In this document: one piece after another, positions 43,435-52,665 of the stretch
Layout: each line of letters starts with the position of its first letter
Position numbering within the stretch: position 1 is the stretch's first letter
From: Caproiciproducens galactitolivorans
GTDB taxonomy: Bacteria; Bacillota; Clostridia; Oscillospirales; Acutalibacteraceae
Direction: 5' to 3'
DNA length: 64,000 nucleotides
NCBI RefSeq assembly: GCF_004768785.1
Contig: NZ_SRMQ01000002.1
Location: 186,001 to 250,000, forward strand
Translations under genes and position numbers: made by a program
The notes under the pieces: model-generated
What the model was told of the DNA's origin: nothing
Database searches by the model: none
What the model saw: only the letters and a program-made list of their open reading frames with translations

Positions 43435-44168
43435 TGCGCGCCTACTACGATCTGCACTTGCATTCCTGCCTTTCCCCCTGCGCTGATGACGATATGACGC
43501 CCAACAATATTGTCAATATGGCGCTTCTGCTGGGGTACGACATCATTGCGGTGACGGATCACAATTCCTGCCAAAATGTACCTGCGGTTGTACGGGCAGG
43601 CGAGGCGAACGGGCTGACCGTTGTACCCGGAATGGAACTGTGCACGGCGGAGGATGTGCATGTAATCTGCCTGTTTCCAACGGTGGAAGCGGCAATTAGC
43701 TTCGACCGCTTCGTTTCAGAACGGATGCCCCGGATAAAAAACAGGCCGGAAATTTTTGGCCGACAGACAGTTATGGATGAAAACGACGCCGTTACCGGAG
43801 AGGAAGACATACTTTTGCTTAACGCATCAGCTATAGGATTGAACAGCGTGCGTGAAACGGCCCGCCGTTTCGGCGGCACCGCTTTCCCAGCCCATATTGA
43901 CCGGAACGCTTACAGCGTGCTTGCCAATCTGGGCGGAATTCCCCCGGAAGCGGGCTTTACCGCAGCGGAAATCAGTTTGAAGGGAAATGTGCGGGCGCTA
44001 TTGAAGCAATACGGGGATCTTGAGAAAATGCACCTGCTTTCAAACTCTGATTCGCACACCTTGGAAGACATGCCGGATCGGAGTGCTTCGGTTATTCTTC
44101 CGGAGAAAACATCCGAATGCCTGATTTCTATTTTGGAGGGGAAAAATGGGGTCTTTCCAATTGATTAA
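43434..44168 (+). CDS. PHP domain metal-dependent phosphoesterase
   Basis: A 244-residue protein of the PHP superfamily. Metal ligands are seen in YDLHLHSCLSPC (HxH), VTDHNSCQN (DH), GMELCTAEDVHVI (E and H), AHIDRN (H) and SNSDSHTLED (D and H). Related enzymes hydrolyse phosphate esters or cyclic phosphates, but the substrate of the hydrogenase-linked type is unknown. It closes the signalling gene set just before hydC. Confidence 0.88.
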   Translation: MRAYYDLHLHSCLSPCADDDMTPNNIVNMALLLGYDIIAVTDHNSCQNVPAVVRAGEANGLTVVPGMELCTAEDVHVICLFPTVEAAISFDRFVSERMPRIKNRPEIFGRQTVMDENDAVTGEEDILLLNASAIGLNSVRETARRFGGTAFPAHIDRNAYSVLANLGGIPPEAGFTAAEISLKGNVRALLKQYGDLEKMHLLSNSDSHTLEDMPDRSASVILPEKTSECLISILEGKNGVFPID

Positions 44169-44256
44169 ATTATAATTAGCCAAAAACAATAAAATTTTAT
44201 CCAAAATTTTGTACCGTTTTCAAAAATTGTTATGGATTTATGAGCCTTAGCTATGT

Positions 44257-44262
44257 TATAAT
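44257..44262 (+). promoter_or_regulatory. Candidate -10 of a hydC promoter
   Basis: A perfect TATAAT in the 176-base gap between the PHP gene and hydC, with no good -35 at the right distance. A separate hydCBA promoter is therefore possible but weakly supported. Confidence 0.4.
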
Positions 44263-44344
44263 TATCGCAATGAACCCAGCGGAAAGAGGATCGTTTACCG
44301 TCGGGCGATTTTTTCTGCATGGATTTACCGAAGGAGGAACGAGG

Positions 44345-44839
44345 ATGCAAAAACGAATCAGCAATCTGCCCTTTAAGGGAACCCCCGAGCAAAAACAAAA
44401 ACTGGATGAAGTCATCGAAAGACATAAACAGGAACGGGGTGCGATTTTACCCGTCCTGCAGGAAGCACAGGAAATTTACGGCTATCTTCCGCTCGAAGTC
44501 CAGAGCATAATCGCCGAGGGGCTTGGCGTGTCACTGGAAGAGGTCTATGGTGTTTCTACATTTTATTCCCAATTTTCGCTTACGCCGAAAGGAAAATACA
44601 ATGTATCGATCTGTTTGGGAACGGCCTGCTATGTAAAGGGGGCTGCGGCTGTACTTGACAAATTGACTTCTATATTGGGCATTCAACCGGAGGAATGCAC
44701 TCCGGATGGAAAATTTTCGCTGACCGCGTGCCGTTGTGTGGGTGCGTGCGGTCTGGCTCCGGTACTGACCGTGAACGGGGATGTTTACGGACGTATGACC
44801 CCGGAAGAAGTAGAACAAGTATTGGCGAAATACGAATAA
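44345..44839 (+). CDS. hydC: [FeFe] hydrogenase subunit HydC (NuoE-like)
   Basis: A 164-residue thioredoxin-fold [2Fe-2S] protein. Ligands are in CLGTACYVKGA and CRCVGACGLAP, and GYLPLEVQSIIAEGLGV is typical of NuoE. In electron-bifurcating hydrogenases it forms a complex with HydB and HydA. The ATG at 44345 follows GAAGGAGGAACGAGG; an upstream frame extension has no ribosome site. Confidence 0.93.
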   Translation: MQKRISNLPFKGTPEQKQKLDEVIERHKQERGAILPVLQEAQEIYGYLPLEVQSIIAEGLGVSLEEVYGVSTFYSQFSLTPKGKYNVSICLGTACYVKGAAAVLDKLTSILGIQPEECTPDGKFSLTACRCVGACGLAPVLTVNGDVYGRMTPEEVEQVLAKYE

Positions 44840-44840
44840 G

Positions 44841-45431
44841 ATGCGCGAACTTTCATTAAATGTGATGGATATTGCACAAAATTCAATTTCTGCGGGTGCA
44901 AAGCTTATTGTGATCGATATATGTGAAAATACACATGCCGACAGCCTGACGATTACCGTCGCGGACAATGGTGCCGGCATGACAGCCGAGCAGGCGGCCT
45001 GCGCGGCGGACCCTTTTTTCACAACGCGGGAAACGCGCCGGGTGGGACTGGGCGTACCGCTTTTCAAGATGGAGGCCGAAATGACGGGCGGCAGTCTTGA
45101 GATAACGTCTGAAAAAGGCGTGGGAACAACGGTAACAGCAAAATTTGTCCCTTCGCACGTGGATATGATTCCGCTCGGGGATATCAATTCTACTGTGTTG
45201 CTTTTGATCACCTGCAACGAAGACAGGGATTTTGTTTACCATCGCCGTGTGGATTTGCGCGAATTCACCCTGGACACACGCGAGTTGCGCGCTGTGCTGG
45301 GAAATGAGGTGAAGCTGAGTTCCCCGGAAGTAACTGAGTGGATCAAAGGCTACCTTACGGAACAAACCCAAAGATTAAAGGAGGAATCATCAGATGAAGT
45401 CTTTAGAGGAACTTCGGGCGATAAGGGATAA
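44841..45431 (+). CDS. HATPase domain protein in the hyd operon
   Basis: A 196-residue GHKL ATPase-like protein. It has MRELSLNVMDIAQNSISAGA (N-box), VADNGAGM (G1 box) and RRVGLGVPLFKMEAEMTGGS (G2 box). There is no sensor, dimerisation or His phosphoacceptor domain, so it is not a normal histidine kinase. Its C-terminal third is specific to this hydrogenase-associated family. It starts two bases after hydC and overlaps the next gene by 38 bases. Confidence 0.88.
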   Translation: MRELSLNVMDIAQNSISAGAKLIVIDICENTHADSLTITVADNGAGMTAEQAACAADPFFTTRETRRVGLGVPLFKMEAEMTGGSLEITSEKGVGTTVTAKFVPSHVDMIPLGDINSTVLLLITCNEDRDFVYHRRVDLREFTLDTRELRAVLGNEVKLSSPEVTEWIKGYLTEQTQRLKEESSDEVFRGTSGDKG

Positions 45432-45762
45432 AGCACGCAGCCAGGTTATCCTTCGTGAAAATAATGACAACGCGATCCGCGTCCTGGTCGGCATGGCTAC
45501 CTGTGGGATTGCAGCCGGAGCGCGTCCCGTTTTAAACGCAATAGTCGAGGAGGTTGCAAAGCGCGGCCTTCAAAATGTAATCGTAACGCAAACAGGGTGC
45601 ATCGGCATCTGCCAGTTTGAACCCGTGGTGGAGGTTGTGGCCCCCGGGCAGGATAAGGTTACTTATGTAAAAATGACGCCTGAAAAGGCGGTACGCGTGG
45701 TGAACGACCACCTGGTAAACGGCAACGTGGTAACGGAGTTTACCATAGGCGCCAATTCATAA
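45394..45762 (+). CDS. (2Fe-2S) ferredoxin domain protein
   Basis: A 122-residue thioredoxin-like ferredoxin. Ligand candidates are GMATCGIAAGA and QTGCIGICQFEP (C-x4-C-type). Such proteins recur in HydABC loci, where they may hand electrons to or stabilise the complex. It overlaps the end of the HATPase gene by 38 bases, suggesting coupled expression. Confidence 0.9.
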   Translation: MKSLEELRAIRDKARSQVILRENNDNAIRVLVGMATCGIAAGARPVLNAIVEEVAKRGLQNVIVTQTGCIGICQFEPVVEVVAPGQDKVTYVKMTPEKAVRVVNDHLVNGNVVTEFTIGANS

Positions 45763-45778
45763 TAAGGAGGCAGAATTC

Positions 45779-47569
45779 ATGTATCGTTCCAATGTACTGG
45801 TTTGCGGCGGTACCGGTTGTACCTCCTCAAACAGCGAGCTGATTATCTCAAAGCTCAAAGAAGAAATTACAATAAAGGGACTCGATAAAGAGGTTAATGT
45901 CATCCGCACCGGATGCTTCGGCCTTTGCGCGCTCGGTCCCATTATGATTGTTTATCCGGAGGGTTCTTTTTACAGCAGGGTGACTCCGGAGGATATCCCA
46001 GAAATTGTGGAGGAGCATCTCTTAAAGGGAAGAATTGTCAAGCGCCTGCTGTATAAGGAAACCGTTGTAGACGACAATACGATTAAATCCTTGAACCAGA
46101 CGCCGTTTTACGCAAAGCAGCACCGCGTTGCGCTTCGCAACTGCGGCGTTATTAACCCGGAAAGTATTGAGGAATACATTGCGGTGGACGGATATTCAGC
46201 TCTCGGCAAGGTACTTACCGAAATGACCCCAGAGCAGGTTATTGAGACAATAAAAGCTTCCGGACTTCGCGGCCGCGGCGGCGCGGGCTTCCCGACCGGA
46301 CTGAAATGGAGCTTTGCCGCAAAGAATCAGGCTGATCAGAAGTACGTCTGCTGCAATGCCGACGAAGGCGACCCGGGTGCGTTTATGGATCGCTCCGTGC
46401 TGGAGGGCGATCCGCACTGTGTGCTGGAAGCTATGGCGATCGCCGGTTATGCAATCGGCTCTACACAGGGCTATATTTATGTCCGTGCGGAATATCCGAT
46501 CGCGGTTAAGCGTTTGCAGATTGCCATTCAGCAGGCGAGAGAATACGGCCTTTTGGGCAAAAACATCTTCAATACGGGATTTGACTTTGACATCGACCTG
46601 CGCCTTGGCGCCGGCGCGTTTGTCTGCGGCGAGGAAACCGCATTGATGACCTCCATCGAGGGCAAGCGCGGCGAGCCGCGTCCGCGTCCGCCGTTCCCGG
46701 CTTTGAAGGGCCTGTTTCAGAAGCCTACCATTTTAAACAATGTTGAAACCTACGCGAATATCCCCCGCATTATTTTGAACGGCGCGGATTGGTTTGCCTC
46801 CATGGGCACCGAAAAGTCCAAGGGTACCAAGGTGTTCGCTCTGGGCGGAAAAATTGAGCACACCGGCCTTGTGGAAGTGCCGATGGGCACCACTCTGCGC
46901 GAAATCGTAGAGGAAATCGGCGGCGGCGTTCCGAACGGCCATAAATTTAAGGCGGCGCAGACCGGCGGTCCTTCCGGCGGCTGTATCCCGGCTTCCGAGT
47001 TGGACGTCCCGATTGATTACGACAACCTGATTGCCATCGGCGCCATGATGGGCTCCGGCGGCCTGATCGTTATGGACGATACGACCTGCATGGTCGATAT
47101 TGCGAAATTCTTCCTGGAATTTACTGTTGACGAATCCTGTGGAAAATGCACGCCGTGCCGCATCGGCACAAGGCGCCTGCTGGAGATGCTTGACAAGATT
47201 ACAAGCGGCAACGGTACGCTGGAGGACATTGACCGTCTCGAGGAGCTTTGCTACTACCTGAAAGAAAACTCCCTGTGCGCCCTTGGCCAGACGGCGCCGA
47301 ACCCGGTGCTTTCCACCTTGAAATATTTCCGCGACGAGTATATTGCGCACGTTACCGAGCATCGCTGCCCGGCCGGCGTTTGCAAGGCTCTCACGAACTA
47401 TCATATCCTGGAGGACAAGTGCCGCGGCTGTACGCTCTGCGCGCGCAACTGTCCGGTCGGTGCGATCACCGGTAGCGTAAAGGTACCGCATGTGATTGAC
47501 ACAAAGAAATGCATTAAGTGCGGCGCCTGCATGGAAAAGTGCAAGTTCAACGCAATTATTAAGAGATAA
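45779..47569 (+). CDS. hydB: [FeFe] hydrogenase subunit HydB (NuoF-like)
   Basis: A 596-residue subunit that binds FMN and NAD(H) and is proposed to be the bifurcating site. Domains: residues 1-100 thioredoxin-like [2Fe-2S] (VCGGTGCTSS; TGCFGLCALGP), then NuoF (RGRGGAGFPTGLKWSF, the FMN/NADH fold), the [4Fe-4S] ESCGKCTPCRIGTRR, and two C-terminal [4Fe-4S] motifs (CRGCTLCARNCP and CIKCGACMEKCK). The C-terminal ferredoxin extension distinguishes HydB from complex I NuoF. Confidence 0.96.
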   Translation: MYRSNVLVCGGTGCTSSNSELIISKLKEEITIKGLDKEVNVIRTGCFGLCALGPIMIVYPEGSFYSRVTPEDIPEIVEEHLLKGRIVKRLLYKETVVDDNTIKSLNQTPFYAKQHRVALRNCGVINPESIEEYIAVDGYSALGKVLTEMTPEQVIETIKASGLRGRGGAGFPTGLKWSFAAKNQADQKYVCCNADEGDPGAFMDRSVLEGDPHCVLEAMAIAGYAIGSTQGYIYVRAEYPIAVKRLQIAIQQAREYGLLGKNIFNTGFDFDIDLRLGAGAFVCGEETALMTSIEGKRGEPRPRPPFPALKGLFQKPTILNNVETYANIPRIILNGADWFASMGTEKSKGTKVFALGGKIEHTGLVEVPMGTTLREIVEEIGGGVPNGHKFKAAQTGGPSGGCIPASELDVPIDYDNLIAIGAMMGSGGLIVMDDTTCMVDIAKFFLEFTVDESCGKCTPCRIGTRRLLEMLDKITSGNGTLEDIDRLEELCYYLKENSLCALGQTAPNPVLSTLKYFRDEYIAHVTEHRCPAGVCKALTNYHILEDKCRGCTLCARNCPVGAITGSVKVPHVIDTKKCIKCGACMEKCKFNAIIKR

Positions 47570-47586
47570 AAAGGAGTGTGCCATTA

Positions 47587-49335
47587 ATGGAAAATATGGT
47601 GAATATAAAGATAAACGGCATGCCCCTCTCAGTGCCGAGCAGCTACACAATCTTAGAGGCGGCAAGGGAAGCCGGGATAGACATCCCCACCCTGTGCTAT
47701 CTGAAAGGAATCAATGAAATCGGCGCTTGCCGCATGTGCGTGGTCGAGGTAAAGGGAGCGCGTTCCTTCGTTGCCTCCTGCGTTTATCCGGTGAATGAGG
47801 GCATGGAGGTTCTGACCAATACCCCTGCGATTCAGAAGTCCAGGAAGATGACGCTGGAAATGCTCCTGTCGGTGCACAACCGCGACTGCCTTGCCTGCAA
47901 ACGCAACGGAAGCTGCGAACTGCAGACCCTGTGCAACGAGCTGGGCGTGGAGCAGTCGGATCGCTTTGATGGCGCAAAGCCAGACGTGTCGAAGGATGAA
48001 TCCTCGCTGCATCTGATCCGCGACAACTCCAAGTGCATCCTTTGCCGCCGCTGCGTCGCGGCGTGTTCGGACCAGCACGTCGGCGTTCTCGGTCCCAACT
48101 GCCGCGGTTTTGACACGCACATCGCCTGCGCGTTTGAAAAGCCGCTTAACGAGGTTCCCTGCGTATCCTGCGGACAGTGCATCGTAAGCTGCCCGACCGG
48201 CGCTTTGACGGAACGCGACCAGTGCGACGAGGTCATGGCTGCCATCAACGACCCCGAAAAGTTTGTAGTGGTTCAGACCGCCCCGGCAATCCGCGCAACG
48301 CTTGGCGAATGCTTTGGCCTGCCGGTCGGAACGAATGTGAAGGGCAAGATGGTTGCCGCGCTGCGCCGCCTTGGCTTCGATAAGGTATTCGACACCGATT
48401 TCGGTGCGGACCTCACCATTATGGAAGAAGCCAACGAGCTGCTCGAGCGTGTAAAGAACGGCGGCCCGCTGCCGCTGATTACCTCCTGCTCGCCGGGATG
48501 GATTAAATTCTGCGAATACTATTATCCGGAGCTGCTGCAAAACGTGTCTTCCTGCAAATCGCCGCAGCAGATGACCGGCGCGATTATTAAAACATACTAT
48601 GCGGAAAAGAACAACATCGACCCGAAGAAGATTGTGGTTGTCAGCGTGATGCCCTGCACAGCGAAGAAATTCGAAGCAAGGCGCGATAATCAGGACGCGG
48701 CCGGTGCCGGAATCCCGGACACCGATATCGCGATTACCACCCGCGAGCTTGCCCGCCTGATCAAGATGGCAAACATCAATTTCGAACGCCTGCCGGATGA
48801 GGAATTTGACCCCGCTTTGGGTATTACCACCGGTGCTGCCGCTATCTTTGGCGCGACGGGCGGCGTAATGGAAGCCGCGCTCAGAACAGCGGCCGATACG
48901 CTGGAGGGCAAGAGCTTGGATTCCATTGAGTATAAGGAAGTCCGCGGTACCGAAGGAATCAAGGAAGCCGTCTATCATATCGGCGGCATGGATGTGAAGG
49001 TTGCCGCGGTCAGCGGACTCAGTAACGCTAACGAAATCCTCAGCAAGGTGAAAAACGGCGAGGGCGGCTATCACTTTATTGAAATCATGTGCTGCCCGGG
49101 CGGCTGTGTCAACGGCGGCGGCCAACCGCTTCAGCCCGCAGCCGTTCGCAGCTTTACCGACTTGAAAGCCGAACGGGCGAAGGCGCTTTATGAAGAGGAT
49201 AAAAACCTGCCTCTCCGCAAGAGCCATGAAAGTCCGATTGTCAAGACTCTTTACGAGGAGTATCTTGAAAACCCGGGCAGCCATAAGGCGCACAAGATTT
49301 TACACACTACCTACGTGGCTAGAAAGAAATTTTAA
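47587..49335 (+). CDS. hydA: [FeFe] hydrogenase catalytic subunit HydA
   Basis: A 582-residue catalytic subunit that reversibly makes H2 from protons using NADH and reduced ferredoxin. Domains in order: plant-type [2Fe-2S] (CYLKGINEIGACRMC), a His-Cys [4Fe-4S] (HNRDCLACKRNGSCELQ), two [4Fe-4S] motifs (CILCRRCVAACSD and CVSCGQCIVSCP), the H-cluster motifs TSCSPGWIKFCEYY, MPCTAKKFEARR and EIMCCPGGCVNGGGQP, and the small-subunit tail ending HKILHTTY. All H-cluster cysteines are present. I chose ATG 47587, with AAGGAG at a good distance; a GTG nine bases earlier is possible. Confidence 0.97.
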   Translation: MENMVNIKINGMPLSVPSSYTILEAAREAGIDIPTLCYLKGINEIGACRMCVVEVKGARSFVASCVYPVNEGMEVLTNTPAIQKSRKMTLEMLLSVHNRDCLACKRNGSCELQTLCNELGVEQSDRFDGAKPDVSKDESSLHLIRDNSKCILCRRCVAACSDQHVGVLGPNCRGFDTHIACAFEKPLNEVPCVSCGQCIVSCPTGALTERDQCDEVMAAINDPEKFVVVQTAPAIRATLGECFGLPVGTNVKGKMVAALRRLGFDKVFDTDFGADLTIMEEANELLERVKNGGPLPLITSCSPGWIKFCEYYYPELLQNVSSCKSPQQMTGAIIKTYYAEKNNIDPKKIVVVSVMPCTAKKFEARRDNQDAAGAGIPDTDIAITTRELARLIKMANINFERLPDEEFDPALGITTGAAAIFGATGGVMEAALRTAADTLEGKSLDSIEYKEVRGTEGIKEAVYHIGGMDVKVAAVSGLSNANEILSKVKNGEGGYHFIEIMCCPGGCVNGGGQPLQPAAVRSFTDLKAERAKALYEEDKNLPLRKSHESPIVKTLYEEYLENPGSHKAHKILHTTYVARKKF

Positions 49336-49339
49336 AACA

Positions 49340-49373
49340 AATGCTCCCGGACTTTTCCTCCGGGAGCATTTTT
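49340..49373 (+). terminator. Terminator of the hydrogenase operon
   Basis: AATGCTCCCGG pairs with CCGGGAGCATT around a 9-base loop, followed by TTTTC. It is the only strong terminator from 41 kb to this point. Confidence 0.9.
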
Positions 49374-49426
49374 CTGCAAAAGATGGTATAATCAGAAATG
49401 GAATTATTAAAACAGCAGGAAAGCAG

Positions 49427-50194
49427 GTGATAGTCCTGAAGCGGATCGTAAGAATTTTCTTCCTTATTTTATCGGCATGCGGCTTGATTTGTTTTTTGAT
49501 TCCTTTTTACTGTGGGGTGCTTAACATCGGAAATGGAACGGGGATTCTCCTTTGTACGGTTGTATTTCTGACTTCGTTTTTTTTCGGAAAAATCGGTGCG
49601 GCTTGCAGGAAAAGCAGGCCTTTCCGCGTTTCCTGCCGTATCGTCCTTGTTGTCTTCCTCATTGGTGTCTGTTGGACTGTTTTTCTTACGGGGCTGATGG
49701 TGTACGGCTCGGTAGGAATGAAGCCGCGCGCCGGTGCGACGGTGGTGGTTTTGGGCAGTAAGGTAAACGGGAAACAGCCCAGCGCAGATTTGCGGGTTCG
49801 CATTGAAACGGCCGCGTCGTATCTGAAAGCAAATCCAAAGGCAAAGTGTGTTGTCAGCGGGGGAAAAGGCGCGGGGGAACTCGCAACGGAGGCTTCCGTT
49901 ATGCGGGCGGAGCTGATCGTGCGCGGTATTGAGCCTTCGCGGATTTTTGCGGAGGATGCATCGAGGACGACAAGAGAGAATCTTCAAAATTCCCTTGCGG
50001 TTATTGACAAAAACGGCTTGAGCCGCGATCTGGCCATTGTAACCGACGATTACCACCAGTACCGCGCGGGCCGGATTGCGGAAAGCCTGGGCGTTTCCCA
50101 CGGCGCAGTCAATGCCGCAACGCCTTGGTATATTTTATCCGCCTGCTATATGCGCGAGCTTCTCGCGCTGACGAAATTCCTTCTGCTCCCGTAG
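49427..50194 (+). CDS. DUF218/YdcF-like membrane protein
   Basis: A 255-residue protein with three hydrophobic segments in the first 85 residues, followed by a DUF218 domain: VVVLGSKVNGKQPSADLRVR, CVVSGGKGAGELATEASVM and DASRTTRENLQNSLAVI. The family includes E. coli YdcF and SanA, implicated in envelope integrity; molecular function is unknown. The GTG at 49427 has AGGAAAG upstream and removes a long extension that runs back into hydA. A TATAAT lies at 49387. Confidence 0.82.
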   Translation: MIVLKRIVRIFFLILSACGLICFLIPFYCGVLNIGNGTGILLCTVVFLTSFFFGKIGAACRKSRPFRVSCRIVLVVFLIGVCWTVFLTGLMVYGSVGMKPRAGATVVVLGSKVNGKQPSADLRVRIETAASYLKANPKAKCVVSGGKGAGELATEASVMRAELIVRGIEPSRIFAEDASRTTRENLQNSLAVIDKNGLSRDLAIVTDDYHQYRAGRIAESLGVSHGAVNAATPWYILSACYMRELLALTKFLLLP

Positions 50195-50300
50195 CCCGTT
50201 AGGAAATCGCGGCGCCCTCCGCTGCCGTGCAAAGGTGCGGGATGCGGAAATGGTACAATTTTATTTTGAAAACCCGAGATTTTTCAAAGATTCGGCCTAA

Positions 50301-50329
50301 TTTACGAACAGGGAAAAGTATAGTATAAT
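50301..50329 (+). promoter_or_regulatory. Candidate promoter of the pyr operon
   Basis: TTTACG and a perfect TATAAT with a 17-base spacer, about 30 bases before pyrC. The leader is too short for a PyrR attenuator, and no such terminator is seen. Confidence 0.5.
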
Positions 50330-50358
50330 AACAGATAATATTGAAAAGTTGGTGGAAA

Positions 50359-51630
50359 ATGAACCGGATTTTAATCAAAAATGCAGTTATTCTCGACCCG
50401 GAAAGCGGAAGGAACGAACCCGGCGATATCCTGATTGCCGACGGTGTGTTTTCGGCGGTGGGCGGACAAATCTGCTGTGAAGATGCGCAGGTCATCGACG
50501 CTGCCGGGCTGACCGCCGCACCGGGGCTTGTCGATATGCATGTCCATCTGCGCGATCCCGGCTTTACGGAGAAGGAAGATATTCTCACCGGCTGCCGCGC
50601 GGCGGCGGCGGGCGGTGTGACCAGCCTTTTGTGTATGCCGAATACCAATCCGCCGGTGGATACGCCGGAAACGGTGCGGTATATCTGGGAAAAAGCGGAG
50701 AAAGCCGACGCGCGCGTTTATGTTGCCGCGGCGATCACAAAGGGGCTGAAAAGCGAGGAAATCAATGACCTCAGGGCGCTGCGGGAAGCGGGCGCTATCG
50801 CGCTGAGCGACGACGGCCGCCCGGTTGTGGATTCCCGCCTGATGGGACAGGCCATGCGCCTTGCGCCCTCCCTTCATCTGAAGGTCGCATCCCACTGTGA
50901 AGACTTATTCCTTTCCGCTGGAGGGAAGATGAACGAGGGCGCGGTGTCCGAAAAGCTCGGGGTTCCTGGAGTTCCAGCCGCGGCGGAGGACTGTGGCACC
51001 GCGCGGGAGATTGCGCTGGCGGCGGCTTACGGCGTTCCGGTCCATATCTGCCATGTCAGCACCGCAGCATCCGTTGCGCTGATCCGCGACGCAAAGCGGC
51101 GCGGCGTTCCGGTAACGGCGGAAACCGCTCCGCATTATTTTGCACTTACGGAAGAAGAACTGCTGCGGCGGGACGCGGATTACCGCATGAGCCCCCCGCT
51201 GCGTACGGAGAAGGACCGTCTCGCTGTGATCGAGGGGCTTCGGGACGGGACAATCGATACAATCGCCACCGACCACGCGCCGCATACGCCGCAGGAAAAG
51301 GAGGATTTCCTTGCCGCGCCGAACGGGAGTATCGGCATGGAAACCAGCCTTGCCGCAGGCATCACCTATCTGGTTCATATCGGTATAATCACAATGGCGG
51401 AGCTTATAAGCCTGATGAGTACCGCTCCGGCAAAACTGCTAGGCTTAAATGCCGGGACATTACAAGAAATGGCGCCCGCTGATCTAGTTCTGTTTGATCC
51501 GGAAGAACGCTGGACGGTTGATGTAAGCCGCCTGCACGGCAAGAGCCGGAACGCTGTTTTTAAGGGAAGGGAACTGATCGGGAGGGTCAAGATGACCGTC
51601 TGCCGGGGAAAGATTGTTTACAGGGAATAA
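50359..51630 (+). CDS. pyrC: Dihydroorotase
   Basis: A 423-residue amidohydrolase of the type I bacterial form, which cyclises carbamoyl-aspartate to dihydroorotate. Metal-binding residues are in DMHVHLRDPGFTEKEDI, HICHVSTAASV, and the catalytic Asp in IATDHAPHTPQEK. I chose the ATG at 50359 with GGTGG before it over a TTG 18 bases upstream. It is the first gene of pyrC-pyrF-pyrK-pyrD. pyrB, pyrE and carAB are not in this window. Confidence 0.95.
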   Translation: MNRILIKNAVILDPESGRNEPGDILIADGVFSAVGGQICCEDAQVIDAAGLTAAPGLVDMHVHLRDPGFTEKEDILTGCRAAAAGGVTSLLCMPNTNPPVDTPETVRYIWEKAEKADARVYVAAAITKGLKSEEINDLRALREAGAIALSDDGRPVVDSRLMGQAMRLAPSLHLKVASHCEDLFLSAGGKMNEGAVSEKLGVPGVPAAAEDCGTAREIALAAAYGVPVHICHVSTAASVALIRDAKRRGVPVTAETAPHYFALTEEELLRRDADYRMSPPLRTEKDRLAVIEGLRDGTIDTIATDHAPHTPQEKEDFLAAPNGSIGMETSLAAGITYLVHIGIITMAELISLMSTAPAKLLGLNAGTLQEMAPADLVLFDPEERWTVDVSRLHGKSRNAVFKGRELIGRVKMTVCRGKIVYRE

Positions 51631-51699
51631 AGAATGGAGGCCATGTTTACATAAACATTCGTTGTTTTAAACAAGACGTGAAAAAATGGAGGAAACGCA

Positions 51700-52635
51700 A
51701 TGGCATTAGACAGATTAATCGAAGGTATTCTGGAGTGCAAAAACCCAACGGTAGCAGGGCTTGACCCCAAGCTGGACTATATCCCGGCTTTCCTTAAAGA
51801 GAAGGCGTTTGCGCAGTACGGCGAAACGCTGGAGGGTGCGGCCGCCGCAATTCTTGAATTTAACAAGGGCCTGATCGACGCGCTGTGTGGGATTGTTCCG
51901 GCTATTAAACCGCAATGCGCGTATTACGAATTATACGGATGGCAGGGGGTAAAAACCCTGCATGAAACGATCGTTTATGCGAAGGAAAAGGGTATGTTCG
52001 TCATTACCGACGGAAAGCGCAATGATATCGGCACAACGATGCAGGCGTACGCCCAGGCGCATCTCGGTTCCGTTGCGGTCGGCTCCCAAACGCCGGAGCC
52101 GTTTGGCGGCGATGCGCTGACCGTCAACCCGTACCTCGGATCCGACGGGGTAACCCCGCTGTTAGACGTATGCAAAGCGCAGGATAAAGGAATTTTTATA
52201 CTGGTGAAAACCTCGAACCCTTCTTCCGGCGAGCTCCAGGATCAGGTTTTCGAGAGCGGCGAAACGCTTTACAGCACCGTTGGCGGCCTCTGTGAAAAAT
52301 GGGGTGAAGCCCTTCCGGGAAAATACGGCTACAGCGGTGTCGGCGCGGTTGTCGGCGCGACTTACCCCGAACAGCTTCGGGAGCTTCGCCGCAGCCTGCC
52401 CCATACCTTTTTTCTGGTTCCGGGCTACGGCGCACAGGGCGGCGGCGCGAAGGATGTCGCGCCCGCGTTTGATCAGAACGGCCTTGGCGCGGTTATCAAC
52501 GCTTCCCGTTCCATTATGACCGCATGGAAGAAAAATGGCGTGCCGGAACAGGATTACGCCAAGGAAGCCGCGAAGGAAGCCGTCCGGATGCGCGATGAAA
52601 TCGTCGGGGAAATCGGCGGGCTGTCCCGCCCTTAA
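51700..52635 (+). CDS. pyrF: Orotidine 5-phosphate decarboxylase (type 2)
   Basis: A 311-residue enzyme converting OMP to UMP. The longer length and motifs VIPAIKPQCAYYELYGWQG, ITDGKRNDIGTTM (catalytic Lys and Asp) and LVKTSNPSSGELQD identify the type 2 subfamily. GGAGGAAACGCA precedes the ATG. Confidence 0.96.
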   Translation: MALDRLIEGILECKNPTVAGLDPKLDYIPAFLKEKAFAQYGETLEGAAAAILEFNKGLIDALCGIVPAIKPQCAYYELYGWQGVKTLHETIVYAKEKGMFVITDGKRNDIGTTMQAYAQAHLGSVAVGSQTPEPFGGDALTVNPYLGSDGVTPLLDVCKAQDKGIFILVKTSNPSSGELQDQVFESGETLYSTVGGLCEKWGEALPGKYGYSGVGAVVGATYPEQLRELRRSLPHTFFLVPGYGAQGGGAKDVAPAFDQNGLGAVINASRSIMTAWKKNGVPEQDYAKEAAKEAVRMRDEIVGEIGGLSRP

Positions 52636-52665
52636 CCGAGGAAAAGAAGGAACAGGAGTGAACCG

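Noticed and set aside
47653-49293. Minus-strand open frame of 546 codons opposite hydA
   Set aside because: It is the antisense shadow of a high-GC third-position coding region. HydA is unmistakable on the plus strand.
50195-50358. PyrR-type attenuator before pyrC
   Set aside because: The leader from the predicted start is only about 25 bases, and no terminator or antiterminator pair is visible.
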